Positions 21,082-34,000 are shown, counted from the first letter of the stretch. The stretch: DNA of 64,000 nucleotides from Madurella fahalii (GCA_029876055.1 CM056876.1:5146001-5210000); one strand, 5' to 3'. The notes: generated by a model from the sequence alone, not told the origin. Program-made: numbers and translations.

Positions 21082-24000
21082 CAAGGAAGATGTTGCGGCA
21101 GGCGCCATGGTTTCTTTGTGTACTCCATTTTGTCTTACATTCGGGCTCTAACTGGATCTGTTGCATGAGCGGGTCGATTCTGGCATTCGTTTAACATTTT
21201 TCATAGTTTTTGTTGATAGGGGCTAATGCAGCGCTCTGGGTAGTCGAATGCGTCGAGAATACAAAAATGCACAAGCAGTGAAGCGATGCTGTGTGCCAGG
21301 TTTTTGCAGTTGACCTTCGGCCTTGCAGTACCTGAGCCGTGGCTCAGCTAGGCCTTACAAATCTTACCATCGAACTGCTGTCACAACCTCCCATCTGCTT
21401 GCTCTAGCCAGCGTTGCCATTCTCTGAGCCGTCGCTCCAAAGCTCGTTCCGTAACCGCACACGTCTGCCACCTCCCTCAACGCCTCACTCGCACCCAGGC
21501 TACCTCGTACCCGGTTCATCACTGCCGCCCTAGAGAATCAAGTGGAGTTCGCGGAAAATTCCATCGCCATTCGCTCATAGACACTGGGAGTGACGCGGAG
21601 GCTGAAGTAGTAATTCCACCGCCACAATCCCATCCTACATCCCAACGCCTCCTCCCGCATTGACATCCTCCGTTGCCTCCCTTCGGCCACATGCCAATTG
21701 CTCCTCTTCGTGCGCAATACCGGCCCCTGCCACCGTAGAATTCTCGTCGCAGAATCCCGTAGACGCCTAATCGGAGACGGCGGCGGTGTCGATGCCACCC
21801 GTATGGCAGATAGGGTCAGGGTTGAGCGCCGGTATCGGTAGGTTTGGTCTGTCCTAGTCGCTAGCGCCATTTGTATCTGGCAAGGAACGGCACGTGTTGA
21901 TGTTGCCCAACGTCCCAAGCATCGATAGCCTTTCCCGCTTGTCGTCTTGTCCTTATCCTCTGCCATCATTTCCCCCTGGACCACGGACTCCAGGTCAGTC
22001 CCCTTGCATCGCTCACCATTGTCGAGACCAGAAATCTCACTCTAAAGCCCTCAGATGTCATGTCATGTGTCCTGGTGGATTAGGAACCTCGTTGTTCCGT
22101 CCAGCCTGGCGCCGAGCACGCCGAGCAGGTCTTGTAACCAGCCAACTGCGAAGCCCACACTCGGTTCCCACAACGGGATTTCCTGGCCTATATTCACGGC
22201 TATATACAGTTGGTCTTTCCGTACACCATCATCCCAAGCACAACGATTCACTAGTTATCATGGATCACACCCCTCCGAGCCATTCCAGGAACACACTGAA
22301 GACGGCAAGAGTGTACGCCAACGATCTAACGATATGGATTTGCCGCCGTCACCAGAATGTTTGATGTCCTTGCCCATCCCAGAGCGCAATGCTCGAGCGA
22401 CTGTTCCCGCTCGCGGCAACGCCATCGTTCACCGCCCTGGCCGTGGAGAGGTGAGTATTCGCCTGCGGGTTTACGAAAGGCAGAATGGCAGCCGTGAGTG
22501 GTAAGAAATGACATACGCTGCCGGCCTGGATCCTCAGCGGCCGCGATGGCGGGTTACGGGATGGGTTGGCTGCGGATGGCAACTAACAGCGGAATCCCCT
22601 CGAGAGTAGTAAGGAACAGGTACCAGCGGAAAGCCCGCATCCCCGAATATTCGCGAGTCATGTCTCGTTCGCTGTGGGGTCTTCCTAGCACAATCGACTT
22701 TCGACCCTCGTCCTGACACCCCCTCTCCGTTTACTTCGTTCTTTGATCTAAGTCAAACTCGATGTTCAAGGCAAGCAGCTCGCAATCACAGACCATCCCC
22801 ATGAGTGACTTCGTCCGGTGCCAGCCAAAAGACCTGGTATACTTTCGGGGAGCGCTTGAATGGGCTTAGCGCAACGGCCAAATCGACCGCCGTCTGTCCG
22901 CACCAACCCTGATAGACGGTCGGCTTACGCTCTAGGGAGCCTTGCATACCTTATCATCCGATTTTGGGCCTGGAGCTGCGGGACGCTACAGCAGCGTGTG
23001 CGGACATTCTACCATTACCCTTGACCGTAGGTCAGCCAATCTCCGACTGCAACAGACGATCTCACGGGCGTGAGCTAGTCCAACTATCGGCGACGCGTGG
23101 CTAGAGCTGCTATTCTGAACATTCCACATTGCGTACAGAGTCGCATCACGTTCATGAGCGTCTCCGGGGCAGAAGTGGGATGCGGAAGTCGGAGACTTCG
23201 ACCTCCCAGGGAGGCACGGGGTTTGCCTCGCGGCCGGCTGCATCGGAAGCCATTCGTCGACTCAACTTCCCAAGAGAAGCCACACTACCGCAGGCCGCTG
23301 TGCAGCCTGGTCAAACGTGCATACGTCGATGCAGAAGCGCACGGCCGTGGTCCCATCGTTCCGAGATATGACCAACGGAACACTCCCGTGGTCGGGCTGC
23401 TCGCGACCGAGGTCACTTGACGACCCAAATGCCCTTGGGACCGTGTTAACGCACCGCATACATTAGAGTCGAGCGAGTGGTTCTTGATTACGAACATACT
23501 GCCAGCTGCGATCGAGACCGACATGTCACGTACATCATGCGGCATCCTCGGCCAGCGCTGGGGCGTGTTGTTGAACCCACGCTCAGTCAAATATACGGGT
23601 CACGTCTACAGCAGTTGCAAAACGGTACCCGCGAGACCATTTCTAAGGCGGCAGGGTATTGAAATCAGCAGACAGAGCCGGGCACGTTGACTTATTGATG
23701 CGTTGGATACGGGAGACATGAGAGGGGCCTTGAGAGGCACCCTGCATATCCAAGACCAACTTCAATCCCAACCCCCCGGTATCAGTAGATAGCCATGCAA
23801 GCAATCAACGACGTGTAGCCTCATGGCTCAACACGGAGGTGTACGAATCCGGCCGCACCGAGAGCACGCGGTGCACCCAAGACATGCTCATACCACGGAC
23901 GCGGTGGCGGTAACACCTTGGTTGGACAGTGATTTGGCGAGTGGCACGATGATCGGAAAACTAACAATGAAAGACGGTCAACTCATATCTATGCGCACTA

Positions 24001-25938
24001 ATTAGCACAAGCAATCACAAGTGGTTGAGCATCACTAAGCACTTCCACTCCCCCCGGTCCCCGACCTCCGTGCCACACACCCCTAACAAAGCGACATGCA
24101 CTTCAAAGGCACGCGTGCCAGTCAATCCTGCTGTGTCGCGCATCCCATTTTCTGCCCTCGGCGACGAACCAATGAGCGATGAACGACAGGCCTAATTGGG
24201 CAAGTGGGGACACCTAAGCTACGGGTACAAAGACGAATCTTGGCCTCGGCACGGATGATGGAGGCCAAGGCAGCCAAAATGCCGGGGTGGACTCGGTGTC
24301 CCGGAGAGAAGTGCATAGGGTGCCGAGAGCGGTCTAGGCCTCTAGATCCCTCGAGCTTTTTCAGCGACCCTTCGGAATTCTGCCCTACCGCTTAGGAGGC
24401 TTAAGATGGGAGTTATGCTTCCCATGCGCGACGCGACCTACGGTACAGTACACGGAGATGCTGAATCAGTCCATTCAGCCACGGCGCAAGATACCGTCTT
24501 TTCCAGGCATGCGATCAACACTGCTCTTATCGCCCCCGACGGATCTCGCTGCCCATCCGTCGTGTCAGAAACGGTACCACATCAAGATGTTGGACGGCAT
24601 CGCCCAGCCACGCACTTGGGCACCAACCCAGACTGGACCATTTGGACCGGACTGGGAGGAACTGATAAGGCGTACGCCGCCGTCTAGGTGGTCGCCAAGG
24701 CTGCGTCCCAAAATCTCCAAAAGTTTCCGACCTCTGGGTCGATGCCGCTCTGGAGACCGGCAATGGGTGCCTGCAACAGCTTGCGACATGGACTTTGCTC
24801 GATAGGTACTGGGAATCACAAGGGCAACTCCGCGATTGGGGAGGACCGAGGAATCGGACACCAAGTTGAAGGGCTGCACCTCTTCGAGGATCGAGCCTGG
24901 AACGCACAATGGCAGATCACCCTCCTCGTCATCCAATCCGACAAGGGAGAAGGCGGTAGGAGAGCCGACGCCCCTCTCCCTTGCGTGAGTCCCTGCGAAC
25001 CGCGAATAGGAGATGGAGAACAAGGACAAGGGGGCCGGCAAAGTCGAAGAGAGGGGGAAACGCGTCCCTAGGTAGCAGAGCACATCCGCCGCACAAGGAT
25101 CCCCGCGCCCTACTTCTGAAGGCCCTCTTAAGCTCTCCGCGGTTTCTGCGCCCTCGGCTAGAGTTGAAGAGATTCGCATCTAGGCTTGGATTGCCGGTTG
25201 CGACCTGGCGGCTGGTGGGCTCTGCGTCCGGCAGATGCATCCCGGTGGGCGCGGCTGGGACCGTACCTAGCGCTGCTAACCCGTTTCATGGGACTCGCGA
25301 TCAGCCACATACACGCTCGTTGCCGCAGGTGTTAGTAATTCCGCGGCTGGTATAGGTCGATCGATGTTTGATTTATGGTTGGTCCACAGCCGGCTATTTT
25401 CCCAGGTCGACCAAGCCTGCGGGGCCCACTTCGGATGGACGATCGCCGCCACCACAACCTGGAGGGCCCAAACATCTCCCCTTCGGGATGTGGGAGAGCA
25501 TTCGTCATCCCGGCCCACCTCGTCTCCGCTAAAGATGAAGGTTGCGCGTCCTCGTTATCCCTTAATTGACAATTACCGATTGCGACCGTCTCGAGGGTTG
25601 ACAGCGTTGTAGTTGGACCTGGTAGAGGCTCAAACTGGAATCACCTCCGGGTGCTCTGTTTCATTGTGTTGTTCTACTCCACGTTGGCTATGCTTCCCTC
25701 GCCGGCCGCAGGGGCACTGGCGCGGGGCCAATGGGACGGCGGATGGCGATCGCGGCGTTTCCAGAGAGACGGGGGACGACCTTGCAGCCGAGGTGGCTTT
25801 TAACTTATCCTCCTCACGGAGGCATTAAGATGCCATGAGAGGGGAAGCGGGCAGCGGATATAAAAATCAAGAGCCATCACGGTGCGGTTCTCCCGACAAT
25901 CTCGTCACCACCCTCTAGACCCATCACCGCTGAACACA
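21082..25938. other. 4.9-kb gene-poor region
   Basis: No frame here has a recognisable domain or a convincing intron/exon pattern. The longest frames are 204 codons (24565-25179, minus) and 148-156 codons around 21.5-22.5 kb; all are basic, Ser/Arg/Pro-rich and overlap on both strands, as expected by chance at this base composition. No transposase, reverse transcriptase, terminal repeats or RNA gene were recognised. The minus frame 21538-21984 is the only one that might be a small gene. The right end carries the TATA box of the dioxygenase gene. Confidence 0.45.
25859..25865 (+). promoter_or_regulatory. TATA box of the intradiol dioxygenase gene
   Basis: TATAAAA lies 74 bp upstream of the ATG at 25939, spacing typical of an inducible fungal promoter. 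Confidence 0.6.
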
Positions 25939-27123
25939 ATGCATTTTGTCAAGACCGCCACCGGCCTCGCATTGCTGGCCATCGCGATCGCCCATCCAGG
26001 GCACGATGTTGCCCAGGAGGCCGCTGAGCGTCGCAACTTCCTCAACTCGGTGAAGCGGACTTCGCTCAGCCACTGTGCCGACAAGCTCAGGGCTCGTGGC
26101 ATCGAGGCGCGGAATGTCGCCAGGCGCCAGGCCCAGGTCGAGAAGGCCCGTCAGAAGCGCGGTCTGAAGAAGCGGGACATTGGCGACGTCCTCGCCACCA
26201 ACCACAACAAGACGGAGCAGGGCTTCACCGTCGACACCGACCCGGCCACCTTGTTTGCCGGGTATAAGTCGTGTCTCCTAACGCCCGAGGTGACCCAGGG
26301 ACCGTACTGTAGGTGAAACGGCCGTCGGTCAAGCGCTTAGCTAACCCCACCAGACGTCGCCGGCGAGTACGTCCGCGAAAACCTGATCGAGGATCAGGCC
26401 GGCGTGGAGATGATTCTGGACTACCAGGTCATCGACATCGAAACCTGCGAGCCGATACCTGACGTTTACCTCGAGATGTGGCACTGCAACGCGACGGGCG
26501 TCTACGGCGGCATCGTGGCCAACGGCAACGGCGACAGCGCCGACGGGAGCAACATTAACAACACGTGGCTGCGCGGCATCCAGCCGACCGACGCCGACGG
26601 CGTCGCCCGCTTCGAGTCCGTCTTCCCGGGCCATTATACCGGTCGCACACCACACATCCACGTCATGGTGCATACCAACGCGACCCTCCAGGCCAACAGC
26701 ACCCTTGGTCTGGACAACTACGCCAGCCACATCGGCCAAACCTTTTTCGACCAGGAGCTCATCACGGCGGTGGAAAAGCTGGCGCCGTACAACGCCAATC
26801 GGCAGCCGCTGACCACCAACCAGCAGGACTTTATCATGGCCCAGGAGGCCGGCACCGACGGCGGCGACCCCGTCATGGAGTACACCCTGCTTGGAGAGAG
26901 CATCGAGGACGGTATCTTTGCATGGATTGCGTTTGGCGTCAATTCGACGGTGTCCAAGCCCATTTCCCCGGCGGTGTATCTGTACGAGGAGGGTGGAGTC
27001 AAGAACCCCAATGCCGGCGGTCCCGGCATGGGCGGCCCGCCGCCAGACGGGCCGTGGCCTACTGGCTTCCCTTTCCCCACCGGAGGGCCTCGTCCGACCG
27101 GGACGGATCCTGACGGGCAGTAA
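25939..27123 (+). CDS. secreted intradiol ring-cleavage dioxygenase
   Basis: Two exons, 25939-26308 and 26354-27123, giving 379 aa. The start MHFVKTATGLALLAIAIAHP is a signal peptide, and a KKRD motif follows about 70 residues later, possibly a Kex2-type processing site. The intron splits a Tyr codon, restoring the family signature TQGPYYVAGEYVREN, whose Tyr is an expected Fe(III) ligand. The second ligand cluster is GHYTGRTPHIHVMVH, with two His. The family cleaves catechol-type aromatics between the hydroxyls (catechol and protocatechuate dioxygenases). Extracellular fungal members are linked to degradation of plant phenolics. The C-terminal 45 residues are a Gly/Pro-rich tail. No neighbouring aromatic-pathway gene is seen, so the substrate is unknown. 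Confidence 0.92.
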
Positions 27124-29341
27124 GCGCTCGACATCGAGGCCACCATCTGACCGTACCCTTGATGGAAGTTCCGGGATGTTTCTCTATCTCTGCCTGTACA
27201 TCTGTATGCAGAAAGACTGCCGTTAGCGATAGGAATTCAGCAGTCCGCCTCTAAAATTCGCGCTATGGCTGTTTAATTTCTCAAGGCCCCCGCATCGTAC
27301 CACTTCTGGCAGTACATGGCAGACTCGGTCCCAGGCCAGAACAGTAAGACTTCGCCGTTCGAGACTAATTAGGCTCGGCGCGCCTACGTGCGGTTACGAA
27401 TATGGCCACCTGGCGAGAAGTTGCGAGGTGCCGCGGTAAACCTGGAATATGTAACCGGCATCGCTCAGCCGACCGCTCCCGCCGGATCCGGGCACGTCTA
27501 CTACCACCTGAGTACCCAGTCCCGCGACTCATCATCCCGCGCCTCGCGGGCTCTCCACGATGATGGGCGACGGCCCGTGTCCACGTGTTGCCATCCTGAA
27601 GCACCCACTCCCGCACCAAGGTCCGGCGTTTTCGGCCTCCGTCTGCTAGCGTGTGCGAGAACGAAGCCGCGGCCGGAATAACCGTCTCCGGCCTGGGCCC
27701 CGAGCTTCCCTAGTGGCGGCGGGGAAAGCGGTGCGGTTGGATAGAAAGGAAAGCTTGCTTTGCAGGCAAGGACGGGGCAGGGGTGTCTGCCCTGGCCCCT
27801 GGGACGTGAGACACGGCACGTGACCCTTCCATCTCAGCGACCTCCACCTGCTTAATTGGGCTGACAGGCGCCCCCCCATTGGCGGATGGTGTTCTTGTCA
27901 GACCCGGGTTTAACAGCCCGAGTAGGAACCTCTGGGATAGGCGCAGACGACTTCATAGTGGAACGTGACATTCACATAGGAAGACAAGTAGCGGCCGAAG
28001 CGCAGCAATTAATATCGACAGTAGCTCAGATACCGGCTGAACTCCCGGCTATATAGCAGCGCCGCGGCGGACCGGATCCGCTGCCCGTCGGCATACTGGC
28101 ACGGTACTTCGCAGGTGAACTGGATCAGGATTGGCATGAGCCCAGAGATCTGGTACATAGCCCTATCGTCAAACTTTTGGCCCGAGACATGCGGCTATAC
28201 ACGATGAAGCCTCCTCCGAGTTCGCGGCTTGGTCCTTATGTTGTTGTTCTATCACTGGTGGAGTGTTTCGTTGTGTAACCGCGAGCAAAGCGGCTCTCTA
28301 TGCCTCCTTGAAGATTCTTGCGCGTCCAGTGAGCTGGCTGACAGACATGCGAAGGGCTTTCTGTGGCGGAAGGCAGCGATTCCCTTGCGTATACATATAC
28401 TACGCCTCCTGTGATTTTCTGTCTGCTTTGTACTGTACTTGGTTGGCGAAGTTTGCCGCACGTTCAACTTACGTCAAACCACACCATCCACAAAGACAGC
28501 TCAGAATCTCGCGATCTTGCCGCAAGGAAAGCTTTCGGCCACTGCCATGTTTGTACCTCCTAATGATTGTTTGCCCTGCTTCCAGTGTCCAGAAACCCAG
28601 AGACCGCCTTGGAGCAATCAGGCGGGATCCGGGGCGGGCTCAAAGCGCTGGCTCAAAGTTGAGCCATCGTCAGTAATAAGCACGACGGGGAATGCGAATC
28701 CCATTCAGCATCTCCAAACTCGAGAGACGCGACAAGACGAACTCGACGCGGCGATGAGTCCCCCGAGGCGACCCATGCTGCGTCAACAGCGAGACGCATG
28801 TGCCTATGGAATATTGATGTTCGCAATCAGGGACTCGAACGGACTCGGAAGGAACCGGGTGGTCAATGCCATCCGCATGCCCTCGGTTTCTAGTTAGTGA
28901 CCAAGAAACGTTATTGGATTCATACCTCGGAGCCCGCGTGAGTGCTGAGCGGATAGACGCTGTTATGGAGTGTTCGCAAGATGATGTGCACTGCAACTAT
29001 CTGCCGCCCAAGCGTTCCGCCGTGTAGAGTACCAGGTGGGTTGCCGAGGCATTGACGTGAAACGCGCGATGCCTGATGGCCCAATGCCTCGTAACACGAG
29101 GCAGGGAGGTGTCTAGGCTAGACAGACGGAGGCCAAACGTTGAGACGCGGATGTGGTATATAGCATGCTTGATGACCTGCACCACTCAGCATCCGGCAAG
29201 ACAGTCGGTGAGCTGCACAGAGCCCAAGGTAAATGATTGATCGTAGGACAGAGGAGCTTGAAAAAGTGCATGGCCATGCTACGGAGGTCCGCAGATCGCA
29301 TAGAAACCAATTCTCATTCAGAATCCTACTCAGCACCGCCT
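27124..29341. other. 2.2-kb intergenic region
   Basis: This lies between the dioxygenase stop and the convergent 2OG-oxygenase stop. Only short overlapping frames are present, none with recognisable family features. No repeat or RNA gene was identified. Confidence 0.45.
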
Positions 29342-31840
29342 TCAATCTTCATCCGCGGTCTCTTCCCCTTCGCTGTCTCTATCCCAAATACTACCCTGCA
29401 GCTCCTCTTCATTCCCACCAGCTAACTCTTTTACTCTCTGCCAGAATGGTCCACGATATTTCGGATCGTGCTCACCCATGTCCTCAGAGACGTCATTCGT
29501 GATTACCGGCACCGGAACCATACGAGCGTGGTCGATTTGTACCATCCAATCATTCCGGAAGAAATCCAGCACCAGGTGATAGCCCAACCCGGGATACTCG
29601 TGGAACACAACCGGAGGAACCAAAAGCTTCGGCGCGGGTATCTCCTTGTCAACGTCAATGTACAACTCGGCGTCAACGTCGGCACCGCCCCAGCAGGCCG
29701 CAAAGTTGAACCTAGTAGGCTCTGTGCAGTCAGAGTCATCATGGAACAAGATCCTGTCGCCCGCAATCTCGACCTGGGTCTCGTTGATCACCAGCTCCCG
29801 ACCGAGCAATAGTAGTGGCGTCCCGAACAACCGTTTTCGCGAAAACTTCCAGCACTTGCGGTATTCGTCTTCTACCTCGTCGTTCTTCCACGCGTCAAAG
29901 GTCGTCCAGGCGTGGAAAGGGCAACAGCCTCCGTTTGCGTCCTCCTCCTCGTCGTCTTCGTCCTCGTCCCACCATGATGGCTTGGGTCTGGGAAAGAAGG
30001 GTTTGCTAGGTGTCCTTGTCAAAAGGCCCTTCACGTCGTCTTGGGCTAGCCGCCTAAACCCGGATGCGGTTGCTTCGTCGTATGAACCATTGCGGTTTGG
30101 TTCACGCGAGGACAAGAGTTGAAACGCTTCTGACGTGCTTGAGATGACTTCCCGAATGGTTGTGCTACGGCATAGGGAGCGAAACGGCCCTTTCCCGCCA
30201 AGCTTGCAGTTGAGGTAATCTAGCACGGCGACGAAGGCGCAGTCAATCACTCCACCCTTTGTCTCGGCAAACAAGTAGTCATAACCGTTCGTCAGAAACC
30301 GGATACCGCGGTACTGCTTGTACCGATAGGCAGGCGGTTCGGTTGCCGTTTTCTCCAGCGCCCAATGCAGTGAGTTGGCGCGCTCGAAGCACTCATGCGC
30401 ATACGAAGTCAGTTCCTCGTCGAAGACACTCTCGGCCGTCATGTAACACGCTTCGTTGAAGAGGGATGCTGCTTGAGAGTTCTTGGCAAGGCTTGTATCC
30501 TTGAACACGAGCTCAGTTCGCAGGAAAATCTTGTCCGAGTCGATGAACGGCCGGCCTTCGTGCTCGTACCGCTGGTCGAAGATGACGCAAGTGAATTGCT
30601 CAATATCGTGCAGGATACAATCGCCGTCTATCGTAAGCACTCCCTCGCCGTTCCTCCCAGGACTGAGGTAGACTAGCAGAGTGTACTTGCTCACGTGCGA
30701 CCGAGAGCTGTCGTAGTACGGCGTATCGCGATGGGCCGCAAACTTGGCATCGCCCGGAGCAAACCGGTTGCAACGAAAGACGTAGTTGACCAAAGCAAAG
30801 TCCCCTGGCGACAGGCTCCCTCCAGCTAAGCGACTGAATAGGCTGCTCTCGGAAGCTGCTTTGGTGAGGGCCTTGGAGAGGATGGCGGAGTGGAAGATGA
30901 AGCGCTCGCCACCGCGGACCGCTTTGTTGGGCGGACTGACATAGAGGTCGAGATCGGAGACCCGCCTAACAAGCTCGGCATCAGCACCGCGCAACTTGGC
31001 CGTCCACACGTCCCGCCCGGGCTGCACCTCGGCGAAGTCGACGAGCTCGAGCGCTAGAACTCCTATCGAAGGACTCGGCTGCTGTGCCTCCATCCACCGA
31101 TCCAACGGCACGATGTTCTCAAAGTTACGGAACGATAGCTCGGCAGGATTGACAAACACGGCGTATAGCTTGGGAGAACCGAGGACCTGCGCGAAGAAAG
31201 GTAGCCGCCCTTGGTCCTGTAACTTCGTATCAAGCCTTTCGATGAATCTGAGCGTCCTGAAGGCTGCAGACGGGTGAAAGCTGACCATCATTCCGTCGAC
31301 TTCCGTGCATCCGACCGTCAGAGACTCGTCAACGACATTGACCAGCCTGTTGAGCAGGCCCTTCTCATGCTTGTCGAGCAAACCATGCATGGCAGCCAGA
31401 TACAGGTCGCGCACGCCGAGAGCAACGATGCGTTTCTCATCGGCGGTCGCGGTGCGATACCTGCGGGAGGCATCGCCATCATCACCATCGGCTGTAAGCG
31501 CCTCGAAGAAGGGCAGCGATCGCAGCTCGCACCCCGATCCCGCGATGCTGTGCTCGAAAACCAGCGGGTGGAACTTAGAGGCGAGCTTCACAGTATCGGC
31601 TGTACCACCAACAAGACGCCGCATGCGTGCTGTGTCATCCAGGTCCTCTTGTGAGAGGAAGCACTTAATTTTGGTAGAATCCCATTGGACATCATGAGTT
31701 TCGTTGTCCTCCTGCGAGAGAACCTGGCACCACCGGGCGCACAGAAGGGGCAATGTTGGAGCCGACTCGTCACACGCCTCGCGCTCATCCTCGGGCGAGT
31801 TTATACGCCGCCGCTTTCTCTCAGGCCCCGAGTTTTCCAT
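29342..31840 (-). CDS. large 2OG-Fe(II) oxygenase-domain protein
   Basis: This is a single uninterrupted frame. From the ATG at 31840 it encodes 832 aa; an in-frame ATG at 31927 would add 29 residues. The inner start is preferred because it opens with MENSGPERKRRRINSPEDE, a nuclear-signal-like beginning. The iron site is visible: AAHRDTPYYD (His369, Asp371) and FDQRYEHEGRP (His427), the HxD...H triad of 2-oxoglutarate oxygenases. A basic cluster further on (KIFLRTELVF, Arg about 439) is a candidate for 2-oxoglutarate binding. The 360 residues before and 390 after the core are not recognised; the C-terminal part has an acidic cluster (DEDEDDEEEDAN). The domain resembles prolyl-hydroxylase-like members, but the substrate is unknown. 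There are no introns, in contrast to most neighbours. Confidence 0.82.
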   Translation of the reverse strand: MENSGPERKRRRINSPEDEREACDESAPTLPLLCARWCQVLSQEDNETHDVQWDSTKIKCFLSQEDLDDTARMRRLVGGTADTVKLASKFHPLVFEHSIAGSGCELRSLPFFEALTADGDDGDASRRYRTATADEKRIVALGVRDLYLAAMHGLLDKHEKGLLNRLVNVVDESLTVGCTEVDGMMVSFHPSAAFRTLRFIERLDTKLQDQGRLPFFAQVLGSPKLYAVFVNPAELSFRNFENIVPLDRWMEAQQPSPSIGVLALELVDFAEVQPGRDVWTAKLRGADAELVRRVSDLDLYVSPPNKAVRGGERFIFHSAILSKALTKAASESSLFSRLAGGSLSPGDFALVNYVFRCNRFAPGDAKFAAHRDTPYYDSSRSHVSKYTLLVYLSPGRNGEGVLTIDGDCILHDIEQFTCVIFDQRYEHEGRPFIDSDKIFLRTELVFKDTSLAKNSQAASLFNEACYMTAESVFDEELTSYAHECFERANSLHWALEKTATEPPAYRYKQYRGIRFLTNGYDYLFAETKGGVIDCAFVAVLDYLNCKLGGKGPFRSLCRSTTIREVISSTSEAFQLLSSREPNRNGSYDEATASGFRRLAQDDVKGLLTRTPSKPFFPRPKPSWWDEDEDDEEEDANGGCCPFHAWTTFDAWKNDEVEDEYRKCWKFSRKRLFGTPLLLLGRELVINETQVEIAGDRILFHDDSDCTEPTRFNFAACWGGADVDAELYIDVDKEIPAPKLLVPPVVFHEYPGLGYHLVLDFFRNDWMVQIDHARMVPVPVITNDVSEDMGEHDPKYRGPFWQRVKELAGGNEEELQGSIWDRDSEGEETADED

Positions 31841-33150
31841 TCCGAGGCTGTCTGAACGCGTTGAAAGGTTGTAGTTGTAGAATGGATCGGGGCATGTCGT
31901 GGCGGATCTGACTTGTCTGCCTATCACGCTCGGTTCAATGTCCAGCCGCTTCTTGACAGATAGGGATAAGAGGCACCTCTACGTACCGTAGCATACCTAT
32001 GAACAAAATGGGAGACACTGACGCCGAGAGCAGCCTGGGGTTTCCAGCGAGACAGGAGACTCCAACAGTTGGTTTTTTGTCGCGACGACGGCGAGCAACT
32101 GTGACAAGACAAAACCCTCTGTCGAGGCGGCAGCTCCAGCCTCCATTGAGCCCGGCCTTCGGGATGGCATTCTGCGGATCGATGGGCTCGGTGCCGGTAT
32201 CCTGGCGGCTGCCAGTATGACGCGCCACATCGGGAGCTTCTCGTCGTCACGTCCGAACCCAATGCCTCCAGCAGGAATTACCCAGGCAGCATGAAGGGGC
32301 AGGCCGTTGGTTGGTTAGTGTGTATTCCTCTATCAGTCAATCATCCTGCCATCGGTACGGTCTTTGCCTCCAACTGGCAGATGAAACTCTCGCACCGTCT
32401 GGGGTGTCAAGCAGATTCATGCCCGTGAGGATAGCGTCTTGAATGTCGACTCCGTTCACGGTCTTGCGTTTATTCTCAATACTGTACCGGAGTGATCCCA
32501 ACGATAGGCCCCCAGTTGGCCATGCCCAAGAGGAGGTCAATCTGTAGTTAATGCAGGAGATCGTGCGGCTTGGAGCGGCACTTGGGTTGGAAAGCGGATG
32601 CTGTTGTTTTTCGACGAACCTCGACAAGCCCTTCCTCCCCCGCCCCTGGGGGCCCAAGGGACTCGGGACGAAATGGCAGACGCAGCACTCCGGCATCCGG
32701 AGTGATTATCGGGCCGAGCGCCATCCGATACCAGGCATATTGGGTGCAATAGCTTGCTTTATTCCCAACAATAAAAGCTCGTAGATGGCTCAGCTGGCAA
32801 CCGTCTCACCTTCCAAAATCCCGATAGCACCGACTCATGCTAACATTGGACGGACAGAGACGTGCGCTGGTCCTGATCACCTCGCCGCGCACGCCATGTT
32901 GACGGTGCAAAGAATCCCCTTGTGCCCACAATATCGTTACCATCACCCTTACTTGTCAGTCTTGTAAATGGCACGGCGCTAGCGTGTTAGTGGCCGGGAC
33001 CCCAGCGTTGCTTTCAGCGGTGCTTTCCTGCCCGGCACCAGCGTGATGGTGTCGGGCACCAGGTGTCTCGTTATCGTCACCTGGATTTCTTATACAGTAT
33101 TTGTAAGAGTAGTGTATCCCACGGCCGTCACGTAAGTAGCCCAAACGCCC

Positions 33151-33171
33151 GAGTTCGAGTTACTAGACGAG
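33151..33171 (+). repeat. diverged short repeat, copy A
   Basis: The core reads AGTTCGAGTTACTAGACGAGC. It matches copy B near 33449 except at three positions, all transitions. The flanks are more weakly similar. Confidence 0.4.
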
Positions 33172-33448
33172 CCATCACGAGCTTCATTTTTGTGAACTAT
33201 TGGTACCAGATGCTCGTCGTTGTAACCCTACACATCCCAGCTCAATGTGATTTTTTTCTTTACCCCGGGGTGTGCAAGCCCAGGATCGGATCAGTCTCCG
33301 GGACGCCGAGTTGGGATCGCCATACAGTTTTTGGGGCGTTGCTTAATATTGCAGCGCTGGCATCTCATGGTAGCCATCTGTCAGTGTCCAGCGCATGTCC
33401 ATCAACTCACAAACCCCGGCCAGCTGTGAGTGCTAATTCAAGACGCTC

Positions 33449-33469
33449 CAGTTCGAATCACCAGACGAG
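33449..33469 (+). repeat. diverged short repeat, copy B
   Basis: The core reads AGTTCGAATCACCAGACGAGC, about 300 bp from copy A and differing only by transitions. It resembles the B-box end of a tRNA gene, but no cloverleaf can be built around it by eye. Confidence 0.4.
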
Positions 33470-34000
33470 CAAAAGCGAAAATTTTTGGTTTGCTTTGTTT
33501 CCTTCTCTCACACCAACTTCCCCGTTGCGATCTCACCGCTTGCTTACCCAGAAGCATCCCGGATGTCTCCTCATCTTCAGATGGATATCTGTACCTTTGT
33601 CCGTGCAGATTTCTGATTGTCAAAGACCCGTGTCTCGGCTTTCTACCGCGTCAGAATAGCCCGGACCTGATCCGGACCAAGGGCTAGCGGGTCAACCGGG
33701 AAACCGGGGAACCGGGATTCAACCCCACTAAACGCTGACAGCACAACCGCACCAGCCACCAACTCAATTGTACAGTGTAGTTTCCGCTACATTCCGGTCG
33801 ACCGGCTATGGCATTTGCTTTTGCTCCCTTTCCTGTGAGACGTCCAGTGTGCCGTGTGCGCTGCGCAAATTTATTCACACACGCGGGGTGTTGCCACCGA
33901 TCGCAGCCCCCGAAAAGAATATGTACAGAGAGAAGCGGAACGACGGAGCATCCGCAATGCAGGAGACGGCAGTCATCGTGTCCTTGGCAGAAGTCCCATC

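Larger units (their letters stand above)
31841..34000. other. 2.2-kb intergenic region with diverged short repeats
   Basis: No coding gene is supported. A pair of diverged copies of a short sequence lies near 33150 and 33460 (see separate entries). A small tandem AACCGGG block lies at 33694-33716. The 211-codon plus frame beginning at 33768 runs antisense to the transporter and is treated as a shadow. Confidence 0.45.

Noticed and set aside
33449..33469. tRNA gene suggested by a B-box-like GTTCGAATC
   Set aside because: No matching acceptor stem, anticodon arm or A box could be laid out upstream.
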